Positions 29,233-37,172 of a stretch of DNA of 64,000 bases are shown piece by piece (within the stretch, counting starts at the first letter, position 1; every line of letters starts with the position of its first letter). This DNA is from Prochlorococcus marinus XMU1406 (GTDB lineage: Bacteria; Cyanobacteriota; Cyanobacteriia; PCC-6307; Cyanobiaceae): assembly GCF_017696055.1 (NCBI RefSeq), contig NZ_JAAORG010000001.1, positions 868,001-932,000 on the forward strand. The letters are read 5' to 3'. A model generated the notes under the pieces. That model saw only the letters and a list, made by a program, of their open reading frames with translations. It was not told where the DNA came from and did not search any database. The position numbers and the translations under genes were made by a program.

Positions 29233-29687
29233 GAAGGAAATTATATTTGGCAAATCCATATGGATTTTCAAAACAAACTAAAACTCTCTTACATGAATTT
29301 ATTGAAATCTTCAATGATTTAAATGTAGAAGTATTTGAACCTTTTGAGAGAGCAAAACCACTAACAGAACAAGAAAGTGAATGGGCATATGACGTTGCAA
29401 GAAGTAATTTCCATGATTTAAAAGAATGTGATTGTATTTTTGCGATTGTTAATGGAAATCCACCAGATGAAGGAGTAATGGTTGAATTGGGTATCGCAAT
29501 TGCTCTAAAAAAGGAAATCTTTTTATTCAGAGATGATTTTAGAAATTGTTCCGATAGCGATCAATACCCATTAAATCTAATGTTATTTCTTGGACTGCCT
29601 AAAGATGATTGGGAAAAGTATTATTTTGAATCATTACAAGATATAAAAAGTAATAAAAAAAGATTTGTTGATTGGGCAAAAAAATAA
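29229..29687 (+). CDS. Nucleoside 2-deoxyribosyltransferase family protein
   Basis: These enzymes move or hydrolyse the 2-deoxyribosyl group between bases. Landmarks are KLYLANPYGFSKQTK at residues 4-18 (nucleotide-binding start), VFEPFERAKP, ARSNFHDLKECDCIFAIVNG, and the catalytic region PPDEGVMVELGIAIAL, in which Asp80, Glu81 and Glu86 (GVMVELG) correspond to the family's active site. The start is TTG, in a TTGA overlap with the phosphoribosyltransferase gene. Length 152 is typical. A role in nucleotide recycling is inferred. Confidence 0.88.
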   Translation: MRRKLYLANPYGFSKQTKTLLHEFIEIFNDLNVEVFEPFERAKPLTEQESEWAYDVARSNFHDLKECDCIFAIVNGNPPDEGVMVELGIAIALKKEIFLFRDDFRNCSDSDQYPLNLMLFLGLPKDDWEKYYFESLQDIKSNKKRFVDWAKK

Positions 29688-29773
29688 GCTATATAAACCA
29701 TCAATTCTTGAGTTGAAGTTTGAATTTTTAATTTATCTATTGAGGTGCTAGAATAATATTTATTTAGAAAATT

Positions 29774-29950
29774 TTGACACAGGTAACAGTTGGAGAGAAC
29801 GAGGGAATTGAGTCAGCCCTTAGGAGATTTAAAAGACAAGTATCTAAATCTGGAATTTTTGCAGATTTAAAAAGACTTAGGCATCACGAAACTCCTATTG
29901 AAAAATACAAAAGAAAGTTACAACAGAGAAGAAAAGCAAGAAGAAGATAA
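29774..29950 (+). CDS. rpsU: 30S ribosomal protein S21
   Basis: The 58-residue basic protein matches S21: [20 protein letters not shown] at the N-terminus, then [20 protein letters not shown] and a very basic end with RRKARRR. S21 assists in translation initiation on the 30S subunit. The start is TTG at 29774 (the preceding frame is interrupted), read as LTQVTVGEN. It lies 86 bases downstream of the deoxyribosyltransferase gene. Confidence 0.95.
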
Positions 29951-30024
29951 TCTCCTAGAACTTATTAATTTTTTGTATATTTTTAATATTATTAATTTTT
30001 ATAGAGGACTTTAAAAAAATTTAA

Positions 30025-30348
30025 CTATTTAAGCTTTTTAAGCTTCTTAACAAGATTTATTCCAACTCCTGACACGGCAAGAAGATCTTTTTCATCAGCG
30101 GCGATAACTGCCTTTGTTGTTTTAAATCCAGCCTCATACAAAGCTTTTGCGCTTTTTGCTCCAACACCTGGAAGTGTAGTCAAAGTTTCAATATTTTTCT
30201 TAGAATTTACCGCTTTGGTTTTTGTTTTTGTTTTTGTTTTTGTTTTTGCAGACTTTGCTGCTTTTTTTTCTTTCTTTAAAGGAGTTTCAGGAGTTACTTC
30301 ACTTTTAAATAAAATTGATTTTAGTTTGCTGAGAAATTTAGAAATCAT
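30025..30348 (-). CDS. Helix-hairpin-helix protein with Lys/Thr-rich linker, 107 aa
   Basis: The C-terminal half (about residues 52-106) has two helix-hairpin-helix motifs, with TLPGVGAKSAKALYEAGFKT and VSGVGINLVKKLKKL, as in DNA-binding modules of ligases and nucleases. The N-terminal half is a basic linker, in which a perfect alternation of Lys and Thr (KTKTKTKTKT) is encoded by a hexanucleotide repeat. No catalytic domain is visible, so a DNA-binding or nucleoid-associated role is inferred. Confidence 0.75.
   Translation of the reverse strand: MISKFLSKLKSILFKSEVTPETPLKKEKKAAKSAKTKTKTKTKTKAVNSKKNIETLTTLPGVGAKSAKALYEAGFKTTKAVIAADEKDLLAVSGVGINLVKKLKKLK
30219..30248 (+). repeat. Hexanucleotide tandem repeat TTTTTG x5
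   Basis: Five perfect copies of TTTTTG run from 30219 to 30248, lying within the minus-strand helix-hairpin-helix gene and encoding Lys-Thr dipeptides. As the unit has six bases, changes in copy number would not shift the frame. Confidence 0.9.
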
Positions 30349-30615
30349 TGCAATATATAAGTAATAAAATTAGCTCTTCAATTTAATATTATCAAATTCC
30401 AGAGGAATTAATAACTAGACAATAACTAATCGAATAGAAAAAATTTATTTACAATTATATAAAGACACACATTTAATATTTATGCAAGCTTTCGAGCCAT
30501 TGCAAGGTATTCTAAATTATTTTAAAAACTAAAAAAAAGATAAAATGTATATTCAAAATTTAAAGGTATTTATTAATAGTAAAGTTAAAATCTTATTAAA
30601 GAACAGATCATAAAA
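30349..30615. other. A+T-rich gap
   Basis: The 267 bases between the helix-hairpin-helix gene and the kinase gene contain no confident gene. A 16-codon frame starting at ATG 30482 is open but too short to support. No hairpin with a T-run is seen. Confidence 0.5.
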
Positions 30616-31212
30616 ATGAAGCTTATATTTATAAGTGGACCTTCTGGGAGCGGTAAAACAACTTTATCAAATCAAATAATAAAAAAAATTAAAAATGGTA
30701 TTGTTTTAAGTACCGACAATTACTATAAGACAGGGTTAATAAGTAAATTACTATCAAAATTTATAGAAGGTTTTTTTGATAGAAGTATTAGTTTTAATAA
30801 CAAACTATTCAAAAAAGATTTTGATTTTATTTATAAGAATGGAATTGCAATTTATGATCGCTATTATGATTTCGAAAAGAAAACAATTCAAAAGATCTTA
30901 AAAGAAACAAATAATATTAGTGTTTTAATAGTTGAAGGTATTTTTGCTAAAGAATTCTCAAACACTTTAAATAATAAAGATTATTATTTTTTAGAAATAA
31001 AAACTAAAAAAAATGAGTGCATGAAAAGAGTTGTACAAAGAGATATAAAAGAAAGGGGGAAGGATAAAAAACAAGCTGAAAATGATTTCTTAAAATCTTG
31101 GGACATTTATTACGAAAAATTCAAGCCTAATAGAATAAAAAACAATACAAATAAATTCATTATTAAAAAAAACACTGATCTAGATCACATTCTGAAAAAA
31201 TTATTTAATTAA
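30616..31212 (+). CDS. P-loop kinase of the uridine kinase type, 198 aa
   Basis: Walker A GPSGSGKTT is at residues 8-16 and is followed by STDNYYK (residues 35-41), the DxYY element that uridine kinases and phosphoribulokinases use for the substrate. IVEGIFA is the Walker B-like strand, and the lid segment has KRVVQRDIKERGK. The length is near the shorter uridine kinases (about 210). The base composition is more A+T rich and the protein is rich in Lys, Asn and Ile relative to the core genes. Its last 12 bases overlap the convergent flavoprotein gene. Exact substrate unknown. Confidence 0.8.
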   Translation: MKLIFISGPSGSGKTTLSNQIIKKIKNGIVLSTDNYYKTGLISKLLSKFIEGFFDRSISFNNKLFKKDFDFIYKNGIAIYDRYYDFEKKTIQKILKETNNISVLIVEGIFAKEFSNTLNNKDYYFLEIKTKKNECMKRVVQRDIKERGKDKKQAENDFLKSWDIYYEKFKPNRIKNNTNKFIIKKNTDLDHILKKLFN

Positions 31213-32367
31213 TTCTTTAATTTTTTTCTCTAATAATAAAGCGCTTAAAATTGAGCCTTCAATTCTGCCAAATCCCTCTCCTTTAAACCAGTCTCCGCAA
31301 AATCCAATTCTATATTTTCTACTAAGTTGTAAAGATAATGGGATTGCAATGCCAGAAGGCTGTGAAGCTCTCCATTTCATAATAGATATTTTTTCATCAA
31401 AAGTTAATTTATTTACTACAGAATTATCTTCAAACAGTTTATTGAAATTTGTAATTATTTTTTGTTTAAAAACCTCTTCATCTTTTGCATTTAGATAAGA
31501 ATTAATTAACTCTATATTTTTTGAATGTACTACAATTCCTAATTTGTTATTATCTTGAAGCTGAAAAATAATTCTTTCAAATCGATATTTTTTTTCTAAA
31601 TTATTGTTTAAATAAAAATACCTTTGTTTTTTAGAATAAAAATCTTTATAACTATAATTTGCTTTTGTATAAATTAAAAAAGTTAACCTAGGAATAAATG
31701 TTTGTTCTTCTAAAAAATTTAATAGTAAATCTATTTTTTTATCATAATTTATAGGAATAGCTTTTCTTAAGGGAATTTGATTTATGTTTAATATTTTCAA
31801 TGATCTTTTATGTAGCAACAAATTAGTTGAACAAATAAGATATTTAGACTTGAATTTGTCACCATTTTTTGATGTTAGTACCCATTCCTGATCATTAAAC
31901 TTCAAATCAACTATTAAAGTTTCAAAGAAAAAATCAATTTTACCTTTTAAATTATTTGACTCAATAATCTTATTCGATAATTCACTCATGGAATCTAAAG
32001 ATAGATAATTAACTCCGCAAGAAAATTCAGATTTTTTTGTGGATTCTAAATTAGAATTTTCATTTAAAAAAAATATTTCTGAATCGTCAATTTTTATACA
32101 TTTATTTTCCAATAATTCATCAATATAATTTTTTAATAGAAGATTATTTTTACTGTTAGAAATATTAAAATTTGGAGAACCATGGTTTAGTTCCCATCCT
32201 TTATATCTTTTGCTTATTCTTGTACTTGATCTCCCTCCAAGTCCACGACCAATTTCAATTAATGCAACTTTTTTTGTAATATTATTTTTCAGATACTTAG
32301 AAGCGAAAACACACGCAGAAATACCGCCACCTATTATTAATAAGTCATAGGTAAAATCACTTTTCAT
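31201..32367 (-). CDS. Renalase-like FAD/NAD(P)-binding oxidoreductase, 388 aa
   Basis: The N-terminus LLIIGGGISACVFASKYL and EIGRGLGGRSSTRISKRY are the dinucleotide-binding and FAD-proximal motifs of the amine-oxidase/renalase group (GRGLGGRxxTR). The C-terminus ends with GFCGDWFKGEGFGRIEGSILSALL, the typical flavin-binding end. Length is normal. Similar proteins in bacteria act on reduced nicotinamide isomers or unknown amines; the substrate here is unknown. The gene begins 20 bases after the stop of the MTHFR-like gene and is probably cotranscribed with it. Confidence 0.82.
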   Translation of the reverse strand: MKSDFTYDLLIIGGGISACVFASKYLKNNITKKVALIEIGRGLGGRSSTRISKRYKGWELNHGSPNFNISNSKNNLLLKNYIDELLENKCIKIDDSEIFFLNENSNLESTKKSEFSCGVNYLSLDSMSELSNKIIESNNLKGKIDFFFETLIVDLKFNDQEWVLTSKNGDKFKSKYLICSTNLLLHKRSLKILNINQIPLRKAIPINYDKKIDLLLNFLEEQTFIPRLTFLIYTKANYSYKDFYSKKQRYFYLNNNLEKKYRFERIIFQLQDNNKLGIVVHSKNIELINSYLNAKDEEVFKQKIITNFNKLFEDNSVVNKLTFDEKISIMKWRASQPSGIAIPLSLQLSRKYRIGFCGDWFKGEGFGRIEGSILSALLLEKKIKELIK

Positions 32368-32387
32368 AGGTTTAATATTGACAGAAA

Positions 32388-33191
32388 TTATCTTTCATTT
32401 TCTAAAAAACTATAAACAGAATCAAGTTTTTCTGATGTTGAAAAATCAGATTCAATTAAAGGAGTAATATTATGATTTTTATAAAAACTAACTAAATCAC
32501 TTGTGAAATCAAAAAAATTATCTAAGCCATATAAACACTTTTCTGATATGTATACCTCTTTCCAAGGACGAAATTTAAACCGCGCTATAAATTGTTTAGA
32601 AGGAATAAATAAACTTCCAAATAAATTCAATTTTTGATCTTTTGCTATCTTCTTGAGATAATTCACCTCATTCTGAAGAACTTTAATATCTGTGCCATAT
32701 TGAAGCCAAATTGAATTTATTAATCCAGTCGAAATTTTTCTTTCGAACCTTTCTCTTTCTGAAGAAACATTATAATATTTTTTCAAGTATGGATTGTAAG
32801 CTATACCTAATTTAACTTTTAAATTTTTTTCTTTTTTTAAATAAGCTAATACATCAACTGAGTCAAAGTTTTCTTTCTTATTTGATCCCGACACAAGTAG
32901 AATTTCATAATTTCTATTAATGTGCGCATTTTTAACAAAATCTAAAAAAACCTGATATGATTTTTCTTTACTTTTTGAATATTGATGATAAAGGCTATAG
33001 TGATAGGTCACATTAAATTCATTATATTGTTTAGATATATATTTAATAGTTGAATTAAATAAATCCTTCTTTATCAGTCCTTTGCATGGAATATTGATAT
33101 TTTTTATATTATTTAACTTGCAGAAATTAAGTTTATTTTCTAAATGAGAAATATTTTTAAATGACAATTCAAATCTTATATTATTGTTCAT
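32388..33191 (-). CDS. Divergent methylenetetrahydrofolate reductase-like protein, 267 aa
   Basis: The order of motifs follows the TIM barrel of MetF: IRFELSF at the N-terminus, VTYHYSLYHQYSKSKEK as the NAD-side strand, ILLVSGSNKKE, KLGIAYNPYLKKYY, FERKISTGLINSIWLQYGTD (compare the AGAxFxxTQ segment of MetF) and GSLFIPSKQFIARFKFRPW. Identity to MetF is clearly low and the protein is shorter (MetF about 290-310), so folate binding is an inference. It precedes a renalase-like flavoprotein by 20 bases. The pair lies in a very A+T-rich part. Confidence 0.6.
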   Translation of the reverse strand: MNNNIRFELSFKNISHLENKLNFCKLNNIKNINIPCKGLIKKDLFNSTIKYISKQYNEFNVTYHYSLYHQYSKSKEKSYQVFLDFVKNAHINRNYEILLVSGSNKKENFDSVDVLAYLKKEKNLKVKLGIAYNPYLKKYYNVSSERERFERKISTGLINSIWLQYGTDIKVLQNEVNYLKKIAKDQKLNLFGSLFIPSKQFIARFKFRPWKEVYISEKCLYGLDNFFDFTSDLVSFYKNHNITPLIESDFSTSEKLDSVYSFLENER

Positions 33192-33223
33192 TATTTTGTA
33201 TTAAAATTTCATCCGGTAACATA

Positions 33224-33457
33224 TTAACGAAAACACGCATCTGCTACGATTCTTATTTTTGAAGACGTTTTTTTATTCTTACCCTTTAGCAAATAACTGG
33301 GGGAAATCTCCAATGCCGCTTTAAAAGAAATTTTATCTTCTGCAGATTTTGCAATAATTTCATTAAAACATTTCCAATTTTCTGGTATTAATAAACCTGG
33401 CCATGATAAATAAAGACCTGCAAAAATCCCTAAAAATAGGAACAAAAAAAACCTCAT
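33224..33457 (-). CDS. Hypothetical small protein with signal anchor, 77 aa
   Basis: The N-terminus is strongly hydrophobic (FFLFLFLGIFAGLYLSWPGL, residues 3-22), so it is anchored or exported. The remainder has Cys30 and Cys75. It lies 32 bases upstream of the MTHFR-like gene on the same strand. Similar small proteins occur in other cyanobacteria, as far as I recall, but I know no function. Confidence 0.6.
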   Translation of the reverse strand: MRFFLFLFLGIFAGLYLSWPGLLIPENWKCFNEIIAKSAEDKISFKAALEISPSYLLKGKNKKTSSKIRIVADACFR

Positions 33458-33625
33458 AACAAATAACTTAAATTTTACTTATTAATATAAATAAAAAACA
33501 ATGAATCAATTGTATAGGAAATAATAAATAAATTATTTCCTTTCTTCTTATCGTAGATATTTAATCTATGAAAGATTTTCATGAACTCGAGAGGTTAGAA
33601 TATCAAAAAAGTATTATTTTAGAAT

Positions 33626-34030
33626 ATGGCTAGCCAGGATTATCTAATAGCAATAGCTTTAATAGAGCAAAACTTAGTTAGAGCAATGCCTCTTGGAGGT
33701 AAAGAAATTAAAGATAATTTAGAGGAAACAGAAAATTTCAAGAAACTTGGAGAAGAGGTAATTTTAAATCTTCTAATGAGAGTGTTTCAAAGAAGTGATG
33801 AAGGGGCTTTAAAAAGGGCTTCTGAAGAAAAAGGTTTGCTCCTGGTTCATATGCATCCTAAAAGAATGCAGAAAGAGCTTCCTTTCATTAAATCTGAATG
33901 GATAAGAGACGGAGATACACATCAGTTTCTAAAATACCTTGGCAATCTCTCAAAAGAAGTATGGACTGCATCTTTCGTGAAATACAAAGGGATTGAATTT
34001 ACTTCTATCTCGAAAAATGATGAAATCTAA
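33626..34030 (+). CDS. Conserved hypothetical protein, 134 aa
   Basis: A soluble protein with MASQDYLIAIALIEQNLVRA at the N-terminus, then KRASEEKGLLLVHMHPKRMQ and FIKSEWIRDGDTHQFLKY. It has no signal peptide. The sequence looks like a conserved picocyanobacterial protein, but I do not recognise a domain. A 21-codon open frame (33568-33633) overlaps its start codon. It is convergent with the peptidase E gene. Confidence 0.65.
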   Translation: MASQDYLIAIALIEQNLVRAMPLGGKEIKDNLEETENFKKLGEEVILNLLMRVFQRSDEGALKRASEEKGLLLVHMHPKRMQKELPFIKSEWIRDGDTHQFLKYLGNLSKEVWTASFVKYKGIEFTSISKNDEI

Positions 34031-34052
34031 AAAATAATAAAAAAAATTTTTT

Positions 34053-34733
34053 TCAAAGAATTTCTTTCTTTATAATATTATTTTCCCTAGTGACTCTAAA
34101 ACAGTTTCTACCATTACCAAAATCAATTGAGGAATAATCAAAATCATTTTTTATATGCAAGGCGCAATTGCCCTCAATACATATACAAGATTCAATAATT
34201 TTCCTCTGAATAATATCATTAACGTAAGGTTCCCTCTCTTTCTCTTCATCGAAATGCGGGCAGGCAATACCTTCAACTATGCCTAAGCAATCAATTATGG
34301 CTAATTGTTTAGCATAAGAATCAGTTATTCCTTTATCAAACCAACAAATAGCCCCAGCACTTACACCACTCATTACAATTCCTTTTTCATAAGCATTTCG
34401 CAAAATTTTATGTAAATTCCATTCTTTCCAAACAGCTAACATACTTTTTGTATTTCCTCCGCCAACATAAATGATGTCTTGAGTTAAAACTTTCTCTTCT
34501 AAGTTTTCTGTTCTAGAGAAGAAATCAATATGGCTTGTTATACAATCAAGTTTAGAAAACGCTCTATAAAAATTTAGTTTGTACAAACTACTATCGCCAG
34601 ATGCTGTTGGAATAAAGCAAATTTTAGATCTTTTTTTATTACTTAAAGAAACTATATATTTTTCAATTTCAAGAGAGCCTAATGAACGTCCAAACCCACC
34701 TCCCCCAATTGCGACTATATTTTTACTAGGCAT
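34053..34733 (-). CDS. Peptidase E family protein (S51)
   Basis: This is a serine peptidase of the class I glutamine amidotransferase-like fold. Landmarks are AIGGGGFGRSLGSLEIEKYI at the N-terminus, YVGGGNTKSMLAVWKEW, then MSGVSAGAICWF, which carries the nucleophile Ser in the GxSAG elbow, and ACPHFDEEKEREPY with the catalytic His region. Length 226 is normal (aspartyl dipeptidase group). It starts with ATG at 34733 and is divergent from the GNAT gene with a 20-base gap. Confidence 0.88.
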   Translation of the reverse strand: MPSKNIVAIGGGGFGRSLGSLEIEKYIVSLSNKKRSKICFIPTASGDSSLYKLNFYRAFSKLDCITSHIDFFSRTENLEEKVLTQDIIYVGGGNTKSMLAVWKEWNLHKILRNAYEKGIVMSGVSAGAICWFDKGITDSYAKQLAIIDCLGIVEGIACPHFDEEKEREPYVNDIIQRKIIESCICIEGNCALHIKNDFDYSSIDFGNGRNCFRVTRENNIIKKEIL

Positions 34734-34753
34734 ATTAAATAAAAGATTTGTAT

Positions 34754-35224
34754 ATGAATTTAAGACAAATTACCATTAAAGATCAACTGGAATTAAAGAA
34801 GGTTTATTTTGATTCAATTCAATCTTTAGATGAAAAAATTTATAGTCAAGAACAAAAAAGAGCCTGGTCAAGCCAAGCCTGGGATAACCCAAATTTTGAT
34901 AAATCAATAATTAAAGGAAAAGGTTGGCTTATAAGTAAACAAGGAATTATTATTGCTTTTGCTATAAGATATCCCACCGATAGAATTGCGTTATTTTACT
35001 GTAAAGGTAAATTCCAAAGAAAAGGTTGCGGCTCTAAGTTACTTTATAAATTAGAAGATGAAGCTAAGAAAGAAGGTTTAGATTCTCTTTATACTGAAGC
35101 GAGCTTAATAAGTTATGAATTATTTCTTAAAAATGAATGGAAACTTATACGTAAAGAAAAAGTTATTATAAATAACATTTTTTTTGAAAGATATAAAATG
35201 ACTAAAATTATAAAAACTAATTAA
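34754..35224 (+). CDS. GNAT family N-acetyltransferase, 156 aa
   Basis: The acetyl-CoA-binding loop GKFQRKGCGSKLLYKLEDEA (about residues 88-107) is the family signature. The substrate is unknown. The ATG at 34754 is preferred over the in-frame TTG two codons earlier. The gene is divergent from peptidase E and a membrane protein gene follows 7 bases downstream. Confidence 0.85.
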   Translation: MNLRQITIKDQLELKKVYFDSIQSLDEKIYSQEQKRAWSSQAWDNPNFDKSIIKGKGWLISKQGIIIAFAIRYPTDRIALFYCKGKFQRKGCGSKLLYKLEDEAKKEGLDSLYTEASLISYELFLKNEWKLIRKEKVIINNIFFERYKMTKIIKTN

Positions 35225-35231
35225 TTAATAA

Positions 35232-35555
35232 ATGTCTGGCAAAAGCAAGGGATTAATTCTGATTCAAAGGGTTCTAGTTTGGGCGTTATACTTTTTTTCG
35301 GGATTTATACTTTATTCAAACCAAGGTATTTTGCCTTCAATGATAATTACTTTCTCACGAATTATTTATCCATTATCTATTTTTTGGTTACAAATAAGAA
35401 TTAAAAAAAGAACCAATTTTCTGCCTATTGATTCAAAAATGACAACTTCGCAATTGTGGTTCAATTTATTACCCGTTATTGCATCTCTATTAACTGTAAT
35501 TTTTTCTTTAACTAATTCTTTTTTATATATCCTAGGAAAATTAATTAACTCTTAA
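35232..35555 (+). CDS. Hypothetical membrane protein, 107 aa
   Basis: The protein has three hydrophobic segments (about residues 10-28, 34-52 and 74-97). A loop between the second and third is basic (RIKKRTNFLPIDSK). It starts 7 bases after the GNAT gene and is likely cotranscribed. No family is recognised. Confidence 0.6.
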   Translation: MSGKSKGLILIQRVLVWALYFFSGFILYSNQGILPSMIITFSRIIYPLSIFWLQIRIKKRTNFLPIDSKMTTSQLWFNLLPVIASLLTVIFSLTNSFLYILGKLINS

Positions 35556-35674
35556 ATTAAATAAATTAATTATTATCTATTAGCCTTAGAAATTTCTCTC
35601 ATAAAAAACATAATGTAAAGAAATTTGTCTTTTACTTAAATTTGTTTAAATTTTAAATAGTGATCAATAAAATC

Positions 35675-35824
35675 ATGAAAAATATTTCATTAAAGGGAAA
35701 TATTAATTTTGATAAAAAAAAAGATATAAATGATTATGAATTATTCTCTTTAAAAATCACAGATAGTTTATATAAAAAAGATATTGGGAAATTCCTTGAG
35801 ACTCTCTCTTCTCACTTTATTTAA
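35675..35824 (+). CDS. Possible small protein, 49 aa
   Basis: The frame begins with ATG and encodes 49 residues, lysine-rich and soluble (MKNISLKGNINFDKKKD at the start, FLETLSSHFI at the end). Nothing but length and plausible composition supports it, and there is no clear ribosome binding site. It is offered at low confidence. Confidence 0.35.
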   Translation: MKNISLKGNINFDKKKDINDYELFSLKITDSLYKKDIGKFLETLSSHFI

Positions 35825-35916
35825 AATAATATTCTTATTCTGATCTTCAAATTCAAACAGTCCCATTAATAAATAAGTATTTGAGGGATAATAAGTTAAA
35901 CCTTAATAATACTAAA

Positions 35917-36234
35917 ATGCAATTATTTCTTGCTGACTGCCAATTCCCAGATATTGAGAATCAAGTTAAAGCTTATCAATTATTTGTAGAAGCTTGGGAA
36001 AACGGTGAAATTGCAAAATCAGATAAAACAGACAAATTTGAGATGTTATTTAGAGTTCATGCTCCAGGAGAGGGTAGAGTAGTTTGTTTATGTAAGGCAC
36101 AGAGTGATAAAGAAATTTTTGAGCATTTTGCTCCATGGAGAGCCAAATTTGGCATACATATGGAATTTACACCTGTAATAAGTTGTCAAAATGTTGTTGA
36201 TTACCATAAAAATCTGTTCGAAACTTTAGGGTAA
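35917..36234 (+). CDS. DUF3303-like protein, 105 aa
   Basis: The ATG at 35917 is preferred over a codon 36 bases upstream because it opens directly into the first strand, MQLFLADCQFPD. The region FRVHAPGEGRVVCLCKAQSD and the end EFTPVISCQNVVDYHKNLF resemble the DUF3303 layout (a dimeric alpha/beta-barrel-like fold). It is soluble. The function is unknown. Confidence 0.65.
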   Translation: MQLFLADCQFPDIENQVKAYQLFVEAWENGEIAKSDKTDKFEMLFRVHAPGEGRVVCLCKAQSDKEIFEHFAPWRAKFGIHMEFTPVISCQNVVDYHKNLFETLG

Positions 36235-36257
36235 TTAGCTTAAATCTAAAATTTATC

Positions 36258-36437
36258 GTGATTAATCCTTTTTCCAATCTTATTTATAAAAAAAAAGATA
36301 GAAATTTTTCTTCTCCAAAAAGTAAGCTTAAGAAAGAAGAAAACGTCAAATCTAAACCATTAATAATATTTGGTTTTATCATCTCATTAACATCCATCTT
36401 TTTACTTTTATTCACCATTAATAATAAATTTGGATGA
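36258..36437 (+). CDS. Small membrane protein, 59 aa, GTG start
   Basis: A GTG at 36258 opens a 59-residue frame with a basic N-terminal half (about 34 residues) and a hydrophobic C-terminal segment (IIFGFIISLTSIFLLLFTI). It lies 21 bases after the previous gene on the same strand. The basic-then-hydrophobic shape resembles other tail-anchored small proteins in this region. Confidence 0.5.
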   Translation: MINPFSNLIYKKKDRNFSSPKSKLKKEENVKSKPLIIFGFIISLTSIFLLLFTINNKFG

Positions 36438-36507
36438 TATATGAGTAATTAGAACTATTACCTAAGAACAAATATGTTCTATTATTAATTTAAAAATAAC
36501 TAGCTAA

Positions 36508-36624
36508 ATGGCGTTTAATGAAGGGGGGATGGCATCGGGCCTTCTTATCATCGCAGTATCAATAGTTTTTGCTGCCGGTTTTGGATTTTTGGTCTTGCAT
36601 TTTGTGCCTGGAACTCCTTTTTAG
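36508..36624 (+). CDS. Very small membrane protein, 38 aa
   Basis: An ATG opens a 38-residue frame, with a soluble start MAFNEGGMASG and a hydrophobic segment LLIIAVSIVFAAGFGFLVL, ending VPGTPF. The Gly- and Ala-rich single span recalls the low-molecular-weight subunits of photosystems or b6f, but it matches none that I can name (not PsbM, PsbJ, PetN, PetG or PsaI). It is plausible as a real gene from its composition. Confidence 0.6.
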   Translation: MAFNEGGMASGLLIIAVSIVFAAGFGFLVLHFVPGTPF

Positions 36625-36656
36625 GTTATCCAATTGGATTTAATTCCCAAAATATC

Positions 36657-36926
36657 TTAAACATTAACAGTCTCTAGATCCTGCATTTGATCATCATCAG
36701 AATTAGATTTCTTCTTTAATCGATAAGCATAAACTAAAGATCCTATAGTTATGGTACTAGAGGCAAGAATCCCAGATATGAGTATCAATGCAAAAAGTCC
36801 ACCTATTAGTCCCCCTTTTAATCTAAGCAAATTTGATTTAATTAAAAGTATTGATAAAAAAACAATCGTGGCTTTAAGAGAAGAGATTTTCAAAAAAGTA
36901 AATGGATAAAAAGGATTTAACAACAT
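36657..36926 (-). CDS. Hypothetical membrane protein, 89 aa
   Basis: Two hydrophobic segments are seen (about residues 18-36 and 40-66), followed by a charged tail with DDDQ and acidic residues. It starts with ATG at 36926 and ends 33 bases from the stop of the 38-residue protein gene. No family is recognised. Confidence 0.55.
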   Translation of the reverse strand: MLLNPFYPFTFLKISSLKATIVFLSILLIKSNLLRLKGGLIGGLFALILISGILASSTITIGSLVYAYRLKKKSNSDDDQMQDLETVNV

Positions 36927-36983
36927 TTCCTTATCAAAATATAGAATTTAAATTGATTCTAAAAATAAATTTTAAAAACCGCA

Positions 36984-37010
36984 TAAAAAAAGACTCAAAT
37001 GAGTCTTTTA
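36984..37010 (-). terminator. Strong terminator of the 45-residue membrane protein gene
   Basis: On the minus strand AAGACTC and GAGTCTT form a 7-bp stem with a short loop, followed by seven T. On the plus strand the stem is also bordered by T-runs on one side, so it can act both ways. It lies 25 bases after the stop of the gene at 37035-37172. Confidence 0.85.
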
Positions 37011-37034
37011 AAAATCTATATTTAATTTGATGGT

Positions 37035-37172
37035 TTATGCATCAGGGTCAAAATTCTTTAGGTTTGGACCCGCCACAAGACCAACAAGACCAAAAAGGAC
37101 TAAAGAACCAATTCCAAAGCCTGCTGCCCATGGATTGAAACCACCTAAAGCAAAAGAAGCTAATAAATTCAT
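37035..37172 (-). CDS. Small membrane protein, 45 aa
   Basis: ATG at 37172 gives MNLLASFALGGFNPWAAG, then a hydrophobic segment GIGSLVLFGLVGLVAG and PNLKNFDPDA. A longer frame with an upstream start adds unlikely residues and is rejected. The G+A-rich single span, strong terminator and short size suggest a highly expressed photosynthetic small subunit, but this is only an inference. It is not a known PsbX-, PsbY-, PsaM- or Psb30-type sequence as far as I can tell. Confidence 0.6.
   Translation of the reverse strand: MNLLASFALGGFNPWAAGFGIGSLVLFGLVGLVAGPNLKNFDPDA

Noticed and set aside
30482-30532. 16-codon frame starting MQAFEPLQGI
   Set aside because: It is too short and has no other support in an A+T-rich gap.
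36508-36624. A known photosystem small subunit
   Set aside because: The sequence does not match PsbM, PsbJ, PsaI, PetN or PetG as I know them, so no symbol is given.
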